64,000 bases of DNA from Pleurostoma richardsiae. Taxonomy: Eukaryota > Ascomycota > Sordariomycetes > Calosphaeriales > Pleurostomataceae. Both the position numbers and the translations under genes were made by a program. The stretch lies in assembly GCA_030052745.1 (NCBI GenBank), contig JANBVO010000020.1:434001-498000 (forward strand), read 5' to 3'. Positions 33,432-44,558 of the stretch are shown here, one piece after another (the first letter of the stretch is position 1; each line of letters opens with the position of its first letter). Under the pieces are notes generated by a model, which was not told where the DNA came from, ran no database searches, and was given only the letters and a program-made list of their open reading frames with translations.

Positions 33432-34740
33432 TTACTTCGCCATATGTGTTCTTCGGTCATCGAGGCTTTGTAGATCTAGCTTTTGCAACACATATCGAAA
33501 GACCTTGTTCTCCTTGTCTGTCAAGTCCATGAACTCGATGTTGTCGGCATGTTCCCCGCTGTCCCGAAAGTTGGCGGGGTCCGCGTCTCTTCTCTTGTTC
33601 TCCCAGGCGTTGATGGCGTAAAGCACCAACAGAATCACGACTGCGGCAGCCCAGAGCCCCACGCACGCCGATTTGGCCTTGGGATAGTACGGACCGTCTT
33701 GGAAGATTTGTGGCCCAACCAGATACGCGACAGCCATGGCCGTGAAGGCGAGACCGTTTGTTGTGGTCTTCTTTGTCGTGCCCAATACGTTAGATGAGAT
33801 CATGCTTAGCACCAAAGAATGAGCAGGCTCCTGTTCCACTGAGAAGGAAGTAGGCAGCTAGCTGGCCAGGACGGTCGTAAATCGGTGCTACCTGCATCAA
33901 GCCCACCAACAAAAGCAGTGAGATGGTACGTATGCCAGCTGCAGTAAGGGTCCTCTGCTTCGTCCGATCCGCGATGTAACCGGCAGCCAAGTCAGAGATG
34001 ACTTGAACCGCACCGGAGGGCATAGCAAAGAGGAGTGTTTCCTTGCTTGAGAAGCCCAGCCAAGTCCTGATGTCGGTGAAGGTCTCCCGGAATTGGGACC
34101 ACTTAAACTGCTGAGAGCCCATACCCTGATGGTTCATCCGGAGACGCTCAATCGCAATAACCTTTTCTCCCTCGCTCAACCACTTCGCTTTCAGAGGCGT
34201 ACTGGCGAAGAAGAAGAACATGCAGATTCCAAATACGCTGGAGGCGATTCCAGTGCACAGGACGAGAGTCCTCCAGCTTGTGAAAGAAGCATTAGGATGC
34301 TTCTCAAGACCCGCAACGCAACCGTACGCGATGAGGCCTCCGATAATGTTGGACACGCCGATAAAGCAGGACCAGATGCCGACCCGCGATGCGTGCTCGT
34401 ACTTCCGGTACCACGAAGCCGTGATGAGCAAGAACCCACATGAAACTACTGCCTCACCTGCGCCCAGGAAAGTTCGAGCGGCCATTAGGCCCTGGAAGTT
34501 GTGGGCAGCCGCCATGGAGGCGAGACAGATACCCCAAAGAGCAACACAAACGGCAATGTATTTGGAGGGATCGAAGTATTGCAGCGCTCGATTATGAGGG
34601 AAGTCGGCTACGAGATAGCCAACATAGTAGACGCTACCGACCCAAGAGTATTGGCTGGCATTGAGGTTAGCATCCTGCTTGATACCCATGACGCCAGCAT
34701 AGTTAAGCCTGGAGCAGCACTGTCAATGTCCGTTTCATGA
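33432..34740 (-). pseudogene. Broken allantoate-permease-type MFS transporter (ACS family)
   Basis: The frame from 34689 reads MGIKQDANLNASQYSWVGSV and PHNRALQYFDPSKYIAVCVA, then ARTFLGAGEAVV; these are hallmarks of Dal5/Tna1-type anion:cation symporters. The preceding bases still encode LNYAGV, but no exon with the first helix is recognisable. Around 34040, FTDIRTWL is followed directly by GFSSKETLLFAMPSGAVQ. The helix normally between these blocks, about 25-30 residues, is missing in frame. Near 33820 a one-base frame change separates AAYFLLSGTGACSF from MISSNVLGTTKKTTTNGL; the latter frame runs to the family C-terminus NIEFMDLTDKENKVFRY. With N-terminal loss, an internal deletion and a frame change, it is almost certainly non-functional. 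It lies next to the amidohydrolase fragment. Confidence 0.75.
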
Positions 34741-35415
34741 TGCTCAGATAGTTATCCGTCGACGGGGCCGCCGCCTGTCGCAGGTTTCCGCGCCGGTTAC
34801 CGAACAGCCAATGGACTTTGTTAGCATGACTGAACAGAGTATTACCCAATGCTCAGCACTGCAGTTTGAGTCCCAAGCTTCCTCACGAGACAAAGCATCC
34901 TCTCAGTTGTGATATTGAACCCCTGACAACGGACATACGAAAGCATCTCAATGTTGGGCTCGTCTCCCTCATTGCCTCCTTCTCCATTACCTTGCGTTAA
35001 CGTGTTCGGCCACCATAATTAGACCATATAATGCAAAACTTCGCCAGCTGAGCGATCTTCAGGAAGCATATCGCTTGATGTTGATTGCCAATTCCAGTCT
35101 TCCCCCTTGTATTAGCACTCTTTTGCGTCCCCAATTACCATCGTGGAGTGCAAACGGGGCTCATTGTTGTTCCTGAATTGGTTCGAGAAGAGACTCAACA
35201 TCCCGAACCAAGGTGGAATATTCCGCATCTTACAGCGCCTGGCGTCGCAGTTGTCCGTCGCGATGTGCTGCCTGTGTCGAGACCAGTGGGGCCGGAATCA
35301 ACCACATGCGGGGGAACTTTCCCGACCGGCAACTTCTACAAAGCCTTGGTTTGCTTTAACACTTGCTAGAAATTTACTGCATGATAGTGGTCTTACTTGA
35401 TACTGCTACTCTAAG
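34741..35415. other. Spacer between two decayed genes, no gene seen
   Basis: About 0.68 kb separating the broken MFS permease (minus) from the amidohydrolase fragment (plus). It is likely the former shared promoter of a divergent pair. No conserved element is recognised. Confidence 0.4.
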
Positions 35416-35883
35416 ATGGCCATCTACACCATTCACACGTCTAAGCTCTTCGATTCTAGGGCCAAATAGGTCTTAGATGACGTCTCTATAACGGTAGATG
35501 AGGAGACGGGTGAAGTCACCAAAGTCTTCCGGCGGGACGCACCCCTCCCTAGCATGATCGTAAAGCCAGGTATTGACCTGCGAGACAAGTTTGTGTGCCC
35601 TGGGTTTGTAGACCCTCATACGCATATCTTCCTTCATTCTTATGACGAGACTCCGCCCGCGAACCAGAAGAGAGATGAGAGTTTCGTTGAGCGTATCATC
35701 CGGTCTGTGAATCACTGCCTGATCGGCCTCTTGGCGGCGTACACTACCTACAGGTATGGAGAAGACTCTTAATACGTCCCACTGAGCCTCGCTAACCATT
35801 ACCACAGAGATCTCGGATCGGAGGGCATGCAGGAAGCCGATTGCAATGTGCGGGACAGCAGCACCTGCAGTATGCATTGCTAA
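35416..35883 (+). pseudogene. N-terminal fragment of an amidohydrolase
   Basis: From ATG 35416 the frame reads MAIYTIHTSKLFDSRAK, then an in-frame TAG at codon 18 (35467-35469). It continues VSITVDEETGEVTKVF, IDLRDKFVCPGFVDPHTHIF with the HxH metal motif, SYDETPPANQKRDESFVERI, and LLAAYTTYR. A normal-looking intron (35754-35807, gtatgg...cacag with branch gctaac) joins it to DLGSEGMQEADCNVRD. The frame then ends at 35883 and the rest of the TIM-barrel is absent. It is the first ~130 residues of a fungal amidohydrolase of the imidazolonepropionase/prolidase-like group (normally 430 residues or more). Truncation plus the stop codon make it a pseudogene. Confidence 0.75.
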
Positions 35884-36149
35884 TGGTCCATTATGGCTTC
35901 ACCAATCCTGCGGCTGTTGACGTCTGGTATTGCATTGGGGAGGCCGCCTAGCTCTGTGTTCAACTCAGCTACAATCGAGATGTTCCCCCCGGATCGGCCC
36001 TGAGTGCTGCGGAGATAGATTCTAGGCGGTGCCTTTTCTACGCCACTTGCGCAATGGAATGGTACGCATGGCCCGTTAGCACTTCAACTCAAGTCTCACA
36101 GATAGCAGGGCAATCAGCTCCCAAGTACACATTCCTCCTACTCTCGCTT

Positions 36150-37034
36150 TGGACTCGATCAGCGCAAAGTATCCGTCTAGCCTTTCAGATCAAGCCATCG
36201 AAATGGGAATGGCCGATGGGCCACGCAAAAAGGCTTCGGCTTGGCATATGCTCGATCTCCGTCTGCTTGAGATGGAATGCCTGCGAATCCTTTTACCTTA
36301 ATGATCGGGTCGACAGATTTGAAGAGTGGTTCACCAATATGACGCTTCGGCTCGAGGAGTGGTACAAAAAGTCATTTGAGTTTGCCGCGGAGAAGAAGCT
36401 CGAGTTCCGCAATATCCAGGACTATTATGTCCGGGGCAAGATACACCGCCCGACTCCCAGGTTGCGGCAGCCCTCTCGAGCATCTCGCCTCATCTGCATT
36501 GAGTCTGTCCAAGCTCTGGTCGAGGATTACAAGAGGCAACGGCAGCAAGGCCGATTGTTCTATCCATGGCATACCGGTTATATACTGTTCGAAGCTGGCA
36601 TATATCTCCTCGACACCGCCTGGAACTGCTCCCCGTGGCTGCTCGAAGTTGTCAACTGCAATGAGATCATTGACTGCATACGCGAATACCCTCCCATGCT
36701 GCGCAAGGTTGCCAACTTCTGGCCAGCCTTAGAGACATGCACCGACACTTTAGAGGAGCTATCCGCACCAGTGTTGCTCCGTCTAGAAACTGCTGTCCAG
36801 GGGGGAATGGTCACTGCCGGTCTGGAAGACGACTTGACGACCGCTCGCATCGTCGAGCATCTTTTTCCAATCGCGGATATTGGAGTACAGCCCGTGTCAA
36901 ATCACGAGTCCACTCCATTTGACTTCAACGACTTTGATTGGGGCATGGGTGGTCAGTTTGAGATTATGGGAAACGATGACATTCTATCATTCTGCATAGG
37001 CTCGGAGTCGACCTTGAACACCTCCAATATATAG
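36150..37034 (+). pseudogene. C-terminal fragment of a fungal C6 transcription factor
   Basis: The frame at 36150-36297 reads LDSISAKYPSS, AWHMLDLRLLEMECLRIL and then stops. One frame over, the match continues LNDRVDRFEEWFTNMTLRLE, YVRGKIHRPTPRLRQPSRAS, GRLFYPWHTGYILFEAGIYL, to an acidic C-terminus (STPFDFNDFDWGMGG) ending at 37034. These are typical blocks of the regulatory domain of fungal-specific C6 factors. The zinc-cluster exon is not found, and a one-base loss in a T run near 36290 breaks the frame. The long open frame starting at 36054 is a chance fusion with non-homologous upstream residues. It neighbours the decayed amidohydrolase and permease and may have been their regulator. Confidence 0.68.
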
Positions 37035-37973
37035 GCCTGATACAATAATTCATCGCTATGGCTTCTTATTATGTTGCTTCCTCGTTAATCGCGTGTTGAA
37101 GCCGTAAGGCCCTGGCTTTGCCTAACCATCAACTACGCCACACAATTGAGTTGCCGAAAAACATTCGGGGATCTCCCTGTACAGCTACTTCGACGTACAT
37201 GCCACTAGAAAGAGTCTCAGCATTTAGGTGCAAGCCGACAACAATCTCGTAGTCCACACCGCTACATACTATATTCAAACAAATCATAGTAGAGAGGAAT
37301 GCCGATATACTTGTCGGGAAGTGTTCATTTCTCTCCTTACGCTCGTCTATCAGCTGGCGAAGCGATGGCGATGGTTGTCGATAGTGGTCTTGTCCCCGAA
37401 GCTCCGCTATGGGTCTGCCGCTGGACTCCGACGGGACTCGCCCTTCGGAGCGGAGTACTCCGCAGCGATATATGTATGCCCTCAAACTGAAGTGAACAGG
37501 GACGCCTGGGTCATTCAATAGCACGTTCAAGAAGGCGCAGTGTAGGGCATAGATGCACAACCCCGATAAGATTAGAAGACCGAGTTTTGTCGGAACGATT
37601 GCATCCCCGATCATTCCCAGCATTGTTAGCAAAGAAGTCTTATTTGTCTTTGCGATTCGCCCTACAAACACCCTCCCTGATGGATCACACCTGATGCTGA
37701 AATATAGGTCTCAATATTCTCTGGTTGTTGACTGCTCTTTGAGATTTTACTATCTAGACGTTGTAGAGACGACAGCTCTGGAGAAAACTTGTTAAGAAAT
37801 AACGCCTCATACCCCCACAACATCAAGACAGCATAAAGCTCGTTTACAGTTTGCAAAAATGGCCATCCAAAATGTACCCTAATGTTATGATCGGACGACA
37901 TGACTACCTCGTCTTCGATCTCCGTATCGTAACCCGCTGTAGCACATTTGTCACTATAAATTTTTCATTACCT

Positions 37974-38008
37974 CCCCCCCCCCCCCCCCCCCCAAAAAAA
38001 AAAAAAAA
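37974..38008. repeat. C20-A15 homopolymer junction
   Basis: Twenty C (37974-37993) are followed directly by fifteen A (37994-38008) in otherwise AT-rich DNA. Such junctions are prone to slippage and can also mark assembly joins or insertion-site tails. Confidence 0.9.
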
Positions 38009-40476
38009 TCGCTGGACTCTGGCCGCCTGAACGCTCGAACATGAACTATGACTCACAGACCATGTGCGGTGCAGCGTCTCTCAGACTTGTGTAATGCAAG
38101 AGAAAGGGGTGCTGTAACCGTCCATGTAGATACGACTTGTCGGGCTTTTCAGATAAGGGCGAGAGCTTCATGACTCTGTACAACGCACTTCATTCAGCTA
38201 TATTAGCACTAGGCGCTTCCCGTTCTTGCGTAACCTCTTGTCCAGGGTGCCGGGTCTCGTGCAATCTAACTGCGGCAAACGACCGAGCACAATGCATCGC
38301 GCGTCACGCAGCTCGGAAAGAGTAAGGAGAAATTTCCCGTGATCGGGAGGACAATATATCGGCGTCGCTACCAGCTGCTTGTGTCGCGTGGTTCGCGGGA
38401 ACACCCCTGAAAAGGCCTTGCTATATTTTACGGCAGGGGTCCAAGATGGTCACACTTGGGGCTCAAAAGAGGAAAGAGCCGGGTGAGGTTGGCTTTGCAC
38501 GCAAACGTTGGTAGCCAGTTGCCGTTTCCCGTCCTTTCACCCTATCCCATGCGTCGGCCTGTAGAACCCCAGAGTCTCAGAGCTCTGTTTAGCCTGCAGG
38601 CAATAGAATCCGATTCATTTTCGATTGGCTTCTCAAAGACGAAATGGAGACTGGATCGATACATTCAGGAGCCTGTCGAGGCGTGCGTCTCGAAGGCATT
38701 GGCCGATCTGGCTGAGCGAGCTGATGCGGGGGAGTGCAACCCTGAGGGTTGCTGAAGTTACATCGACCAGGTTGAAGTTACATCGTCGACACTGGATTCT
38801 ACCACCATGCATCTCCCGTCCTGCAGAGCTATGCAAACGAGCCTGCCAGTGTCGGGCTAAGAAACTTGGCGCAAACAAGCCGCCATCGGATGGCTTTCGG
38901 TGTAGTCCAATGGGAGGGCTTGCCGTGTACGCACTGACACCATGACGACAAATCATGAGTCTTGTTAGTCAACATAGTGCCTCGAGCCGTGTCAATAGAC
39001 CAGCTGAGAAGTTATAATTAGCACCGCGGCTCGGATGTGTTGGATGCGCATCTTACCTCGAGTCGGATAACGGTTGGTTCCTCCATGACAAGAAGGCATC
39101 ATACGTAAGCTTACCAAGGTGTGCCCCGGACTAGCCCCCCGTTGTTTAGAAAGGATAACTGCAACCGATTCTAGCCTGAGAAATGGCAAGCCTCCAGCCG
39201 AATGGTCTTGAACCCCTACTATCTACGTAACTTAGAAAGTTCACTTAGAAATTCCACTTAAGACTCCAACATGATGTAAGCTAAGGGAATTATAATTCCA
39301 TGTTCCGCGCGGACATCGTCTTCCTGTAGCCAACGATGCCATTCCGCCCCTCCTTCGGGTCAGTCTGTGCGTGGTTTTGTGCACGACTCAGCTTACGCGT
39401 TGCACAACATGCTTCCGAAGGATCATACCTCAACCAGAGGAGAAACTGTATTGATGTGCCGTCTTGCATCTCGCACAGTTCCCCACTAGCCCGTGGCAGC
39501 GTCGGTGCCGTGCTAACTAGTAGGTCTTCCTATAGGTCCGGTTCCAACTTTACGCTGCCCGAGAAGGCCGGGCGGCAACTAATTGCCCGGGTAACTACCT
39601 TAGTCTGTTGATTTCCCTCAGGTGCCAACTTTCAGAAGGAGTGACACTCTTCCTTCGTAAACTCACTGCAAGAATCTTTGATCCAGTCCGGTGCTTGCCG
39701 GTTTTCTCGTGGCTCTGTCTGAGGTCATATTTCCAAGCAGATGACTATGTCAGCAAAAGTCCTTGCGCTGAGACGCTTCTATGTGACCGAAAGCTGACAA
39801 GACACTTCAAGGCACGTTTAGATACGAATAACATGGTGAGTAAGGGTCTCCGCAAGCAGAGATCTTCCCTATAACCGTATTTGTCGAAGCTAAGGCCTCT
39901 TCTGGACCTATTACTGATTGCAGGGCTGTAAGCCAGATAAGACGGTAGACCTGCAAGCTTAGTTCTTCGCCAGACACATGCCTGTGCTGCCCATGGGGTA
40001 AGGTGGTGCACGGCTCGACAAGGTAGCCATCGCAATCATGAAAGAGCGTCAAGCTCTGGGGTTGTGCGGAAGGAAATTGCTGCCAGATGCCAGTAGCGTC
40101 CATGACAGCTACCTTGGTGCAGGTCACGTCTTGCTGTCCCATGCAGGTGTCTTGAACTATTGATCGTACCCTTTAGCCTAACCCCATTCACAACCAAGAG
40201 GTGTAGATGCTGCCGACATCGACATTGCTGCTAGAGTGCTGCTACCCACTCATCTCATGAAGGCGATCCCACCCTGAACGCATCACGTCCCTTCTAGGCC
40301 CTTCGTCATAATCTTATCTTATGCTACATGGGGAAATGACACACCCTCAACGAACAATAGCGTCCGGTCATCCTATCTTTTGAGCCGCAGCAGGAGGTCA
40401 CTCGTGCATCAACATAAGGGTTGCATGAAGGTACAGTGTTCACGGACCCGTCTTGAACTACCTCTTGAGCTGTCAT

Positions 40477-40483
40477 TATAAAG
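40477..40483 (+). promoter_or_regulatory. TATA-like box of the laccase gene
   Basis: The word tataaag lies about 130 bp upstream of the laccase ATG and is followed by pyrimidine-rich DNA. Position and sequence fit a fungal core promoter; not experimentally supported. Confidence 0.4.
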
Positions 40484-40608
40484 TCTACGCTCTTCTATCA
40501 GTATCAAGTTTATCGGACGGGTTGCCAAACACTTTGCACAGGAGCTTCGTTCACTCCATACTACCTATACGGCTTGTCTTTCTCCGTCCTAGCTGACCGC
40601 CCTTCAGC

Positions 40609-42675
40609 ATGCGCTCTCTTACATCCATTCTCTTCTTTTATTTCACCTTACTCCTTGCTGGGCTGTCCCGAGCTGTTCCATCCCCTCCTGCGCCTAGGGC
40701 ACCAACTTGCAATACCCCTTCCAATCGGGCCTGTTGGACATCAGGCTTCGACATCAACACGGACTACGAGAGTAGTACCCCAGTGACAGGCAAAACTCGT
40801 CCAGTAAGAGCCAAAATCACCAGGAAGAGCGATGAGAGCTGACACTTCCAAGTATGTGTTGACTCTTACTGAAGCGGACAATTTGACTGGCCCAGATGGC
40901 GTCACCAAAGACAAGGTCATGCTTGTCAATGGTAAGTACAGTTTCCTAGGTGACAACCGATCTCCATGCTAACATTCGGTTATCCAGGCGATATACTAGG
41001 TAATTTCTTAACGGCTTGCCCATGGAAGGTGATACGAGGACTAACCTTCAGATTGAAAAGGCCCGACAATTGTCGCCGACTGGGGTGATCGAATTAGTAT
41101 CACCGTAATCAATAACTTGAAGACAAATGGGTGAGCTGAATTCTGGACCATAGTGATAAAGCCCAGCGTATAGCTTACTTCAAGTAAAGGACTTCCATTC
41201 ACTGGCACGGAATTCGCCAACTCGGAACCAACCTCCAGGACGGCACCAACGGAGTTACGGAATGCCCCATCCCGCCGAGAGGAGGTAGCAAGGTTTACAA
41301 CTTTCTTGCCACACAATACGGCACCTCCTGGTATCATTCGCACTTCTCTGCGCAGTACGGAAATGGCATTGCTGGTCCCATTCAAATCAACGGCCCGGCC
41401 TCACTGCCCTATGACATTGATCTGGGCACTTTCCCAATCACGGACTACTACTACAAGACAGCTGACGAGCTTGTCGAGATCACCCAGACACAGGGCCCTC
41501 CACCGAGTGACAATGTTCTATTCAACGGAACGAATATCCATCCGATCACCGGGACGGGTAAATACTCAAACGTAACCTTAACCCCTGGAAAGCGACACCG
41601 CCTGCGTCTGATCAACACGTCAGTCGAAAACCACTTTCAAGTATCCCTTGTCAATCATACTATGACGGTGATCGCGGCGGACTTCGTGCCCGTCAACGCA
41701 TATACTGTTGACAGCCTCTTTCTCGGGATTGGACAGAGATACGATGTCACTCTCGACGCGAGCAAGCCTATCGACAAGTACTGGTTCAATGTCACCTTCG
41801 GAGGCCAGAACTTTTGCGGAAGCTCGAACAACCCAAAGCCCGCAGCAATTTTTCACTATGTCGGGGCATCAGGGGGCCGTCCTACTAGCCCAGGGGTTGA
41901 CCCTGTTGATGCTCAATGCAATGATCTCATCAACCTGACGCCTGTTATCACCCGGGCAGTGGCAACTTCTAGGTTTATACCAGATGCTGGTAATACGCTG
42001 CCCGTTACATTGGATGGTCCTCCGACATCGCCGCTATTCGTCTGGAAGGTGAACGGCGCGTCCATCAATGTGGACTGGACCAAGCCTGTAGTCGAGTACA
42101 TTTTGGAAGGCAATACATCCTACCCTGCGAGCGAGAACATTGTATCAGTCGACCAGGAAAACCAGTGGGTATATTGGCTTATATCTAATGATCCTGACGC
42201 AGCCTTCAGCCTTCCGGTAAGCCGTTATTCCTTATCTTCTCTTCCATGGATGTTATGATTACTTCTGCTAAACGTAACACAGCACCCCATCCATCTTCAT
42301 GGCCATGACTTCGTAGTTCTCGGCCGCTCCCCGGACGCGACACCTGCTTCCCAAACTCGGTATGTGTTTGATGCAGCGACAGATATCTCGCGTCTGAACG
42401 GCAACAACCCTACCCGGCGCGACGTCACCATGCTTCCGGCCAAGGGCTGGGTACTTGTTGCATTTAAGACGGACAACCCAGGGGCATGGCTGTTGCATTG
42501 CCACATCGCCTGGCATGCTTCAGCCGGACTAGGAGTGGACTTCCTGGAGAGGGCGAACGACTTCAAGGGGAAGATCTCTGCCGAAGACGCGGCTGCGTTC
42601 AGCCAAAATTGCGCGTCTTGGAGGGCGTACTTCCCAAGCATGGACCCGTTCCCCAAGATTGACTCTGGTATTTGA
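40609..42675 (+). CDS. Laccase (secreted ascomycete multicopper oxidase)
   Basis: Six exons: 40609-40803, 40853-40931, 40988-40999, 41061-41130, 41190-42216 and 42283-42675. All phases close to 591 residues. The enzyme oxidises phenols with O2 using one type-1 copper and a trinuclear cluster, outside the cell (signal peptide about 1-23). All four copper motifs are present: IHWHG (H123, H125), WYHSHFSAQ (H168, H170), HPIHLHGHDF (H462, H465, H467) and HCHIAWHASAGL (H533, C534, H535, H539). Leu544 sits at the axial type-1 position, which usually means a high redox potential. The C-terminus ends DSGI, the short plug form common in ascomycete laccases. Exon 3 is only 12 nt (encoding DIL with flanking bases) and is needed to join LVNG to GPTIVADWGD. 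Many N-glycosylation sequons are visible. Confidence 0.92.
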
Positions 42676-42869
42676 AAGATTGAATTACTTGCGCTAAGTT
42701 TCAAGATAGGATCACAAGTTGGTCCCGACTAACGTAATCGAACTGGTACCTTCTCTTCTCTTCTTGTCCCAAGCAGTATAATAGCACATGTAGCAGTACA
42801 TATAGCGAATATACTCCGACCGTTCAGTCGATGGACGTTCTCGTACAGAGCTTAGGATGGAAAATAGCA

Positions 42870-44243
42870 CTAGTCCTGCTTCGCCTCCGCCTCTTTATCT
42901 ACACAGACCCGTCCCTTTACGAATACTTTCCTTATATGACGATCGTCACAGCAGAACAGGACCTTCTGGAATATGTCCATAGGTGTCTCGACCTCTTTCA
43001 GCCGTATGCTCCCCGCCCCAGTCGCGAGCCCGGCTAGTGGGTTAATCAAAATAGCGTCGAACTCCTTGCCAACCTCGAAACTACCTACCCTGTCCGCGAT
43101 GCCGCACACATCGGCGCCCCCAAGCGTTGCCAGGTACAGTAGCTCGTGGATCTCAAGCTGCGCCCGCGGTCCTTCCGTGGCGACCAGAGTCCGCGACACA
43201 TCACTGGCGCGGCGCAGGTTCTCGAGCACGCTGGCGCTGTGTCCGCCGGAACAGTCGCAGCCGAGTCCAACCTTGATGCCAGCGTCAAGCAGCTGCCGCA
43301 CCCGGCATTCCCCACTGCTCAGATTCAGATTGCTGCTGGGGCAGTGCGATACCCCGGAGCCGCGGGCTGCAATCAGGAGACGCTCCTCATCCGAGAGGTG
43401 GACACAATGGCCCAGTACTGTCCTGGAAGTGAGGACACCATTGACATCGAGGGTGTGCGTGTAGGAAGGGGATGAAGGAAAGAGGCGATGCATTTCCTGG
43501 ATTTCCTCAGTGTTCTCCGACAGATGAGTCTGCATTGGCAGATCCTCCGCTGCAGCTAGTTGGGCGAGCTGCCTCATGCTTTCAGCAGACAGGACAGGAG
43601 CAAATCCAGGTGTAACGATAGGCGTCACGACCGAGACCTCCGGATCAAACGTGCGGATGTACTTGATGAGCTCCTTAGTCCTCTGAACGGCGTCTTCCGG
43701 CGAGTGGTTACAATATTCCTTGTAGCCGGACTTATCCATGCTCGGTTGCCCGATGAAGCCTCGCTGGCCGTACTTGAAACATTTATCCGCGAGGACCTTC
43801 GTGGACTCGAGATGTATGGTCCCGTAGTAGCAGACCGTTGTGGTGCCATTCCTCAGCGTGTCCCGGACTACCATGTCGTAAACCCTGTCAGCCTTATTCG
43901 TGGACGCGAAGGTCATCTCCGTCGGCCGCGTGTACTTGTCGATCCATTTAAGTAGAGGTAGGTCCATTCCAATGCCACGGTTCTCCCACTGTGGCGCATG
44001 CGTGTGCGTGTCAACCAAACCTGGAATCAGCACGTCGGTGTGCTTGAGAGTAATGAGTTCCGCGCTGTCCAGACCATACTTTCGTGCTGCTTCGGCGGCG
44101 TCTGCCGCTAAAGACTCGACAAAGACAATCTTGCCGCTCTCATCTATCCCGATGGCCGTCTCTGTCAAGAGCTGGAACTCGCCGGCTGCGACTCCTATGC
44201 AGTGGGCCACCACGCCGCCGAAAATCACTCGTGTTCTGCCCAT
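42870..44243 (-). CDS. Guanine deaminase
   Basis: A single-exon frame. The first ATG is at 44243, giving 457 residues, the usual size; the upstream frame has only non-ATG codons. It catalyses guanine to xanthine plus ammonia in the cytosol, a step of purine catabolism. Motifs of the amidohydrolase fold and of this subfamily are PGLVDTHTHAPQWENRGIGM (zinc HxH), NGTTTVCYYGTIH, THLSENTEEI, LGHCVHLSDEE, SHCPSSNLNLSSG and VGLGCDCSGGHS (catalytic Asp region, usually GLGTDVSGG). It is divergent from the XanA-like dioxygenase with 315 bp between start codons, which suggests co-regulation: its product xanthine is the expected substrate of that enzyme. It is convergent with the laccase gene, 194 bp apart. 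Confidence 0.93.
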   Translation of the reverse strand: MGRTRVIFGGVVAHCIGVAAGEFQLLTETAIGIDESGKIVFVESLAADAAEAARKYGLDSAELITLKHTDVLIPGLVDTHTHAPQWENRGIGMDLPLLKWIDKYTRPTEMTFASTNKADRVYDMVVRDTLRNGTTTVCYYGTIHLESTKVLADKCFKYGQRGFIGQPSMDKSGYKEYCNHSPEDAVQRTKELIKYIRTFDPEVSVVTPIVTPGFAPVLSAESMRQLAQLAAAEDLPMQTHLSENTEEIQEMHRLFPSSPSYTHTLDVNGVLTSRTVLGHCVHLSDEERLLIAARGSGVSHCPSSNLNLSSGECRVRQLLDAGIKVGLGCDCSGGHSASVLENLRRASDVSRTLVATEGPRAQLEIHELLYLATLGGADVCGIADRVGSFEVGKEFDAILINPLAGLATGAGSIRLKEVETPMDIFQKVLFCCDDRHIRKVFVKGRVCVDKEAEAKQD

Positions 44244-44558
44244 GGTCAATTGGGTTACGGAAGAAAGGACCAAAATTTGCTCCTCATCCAGGTGCTCCGT
44301 GAAATCGCCTTCGGCAGCATGATGCTTCTTATCTCCTCGTGCGGTGGGTCGCGTTTGTGGATCGGCTGCGTCGGCCGAGAAGAGATCTTAGCCGACGAGA
44401 GTCGTCTAGGCCGAGAGACGCGACAAGGCCGAGCACGGCAAGCCTTCCGCCTGAACAGCAGAAAGTCGTAGACTTCCTTTCTATTTGTACCTGTTCAAGG
44501 TTTCCATCTATAGAGAGATAGCATCCCCACGTAGCAAAGCGTTCAGACTCAAATCATT
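44244..44558. promoter_or_regulatory. Divergent promoter, guanine deaminase / XanA-like
   Basis: The 315-bp region drives both genes. Two GATA-type words fitting HGATAR are present: ttatct at 44329-44334 (reverse strand) and agatag at 44516-44521. An inverted pair gtcggc/gccgac at 44370-44375 and 44391-44396, with other CGG words, could be a Zn2Cys6 site. I did not find a full TCGG-N6-CCGA motif of the UaY type. Nitrogen control by an AreA-like GATA factor is an inference. Confidence 0.35.

Larger units (their letters stand above)
37035..40608. other. 3.6-kb gene-poor region
   Basis: No supported gene. Minus-strand frames at 37129-37671 and 37662-37901 contain hydrophobic runs (LGLLILSGLCIYALHCAFL; ELYAVLMLWGYEALFLN) that might be remnants of one membrane protein, but I recognise no family. 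A C20/A15 homopolymer junction is listed separately. The last ~150 bp belong to the laccase promoter. Confidence 0.35.

Noticed and set aside
35473-35877. 134-codon minus-strand frame over the amidohydrolase fragment
   Set aside because: Antisense shadow; the plus strand carries clear amidohydrolase motifs.
36054-37034. 326-codon frame taken as an intact gene
   Set aside because: Only residues after about 36297 match C6 regulators; the upstream homologous part is in another frame, so the long frame is a chance fusion.
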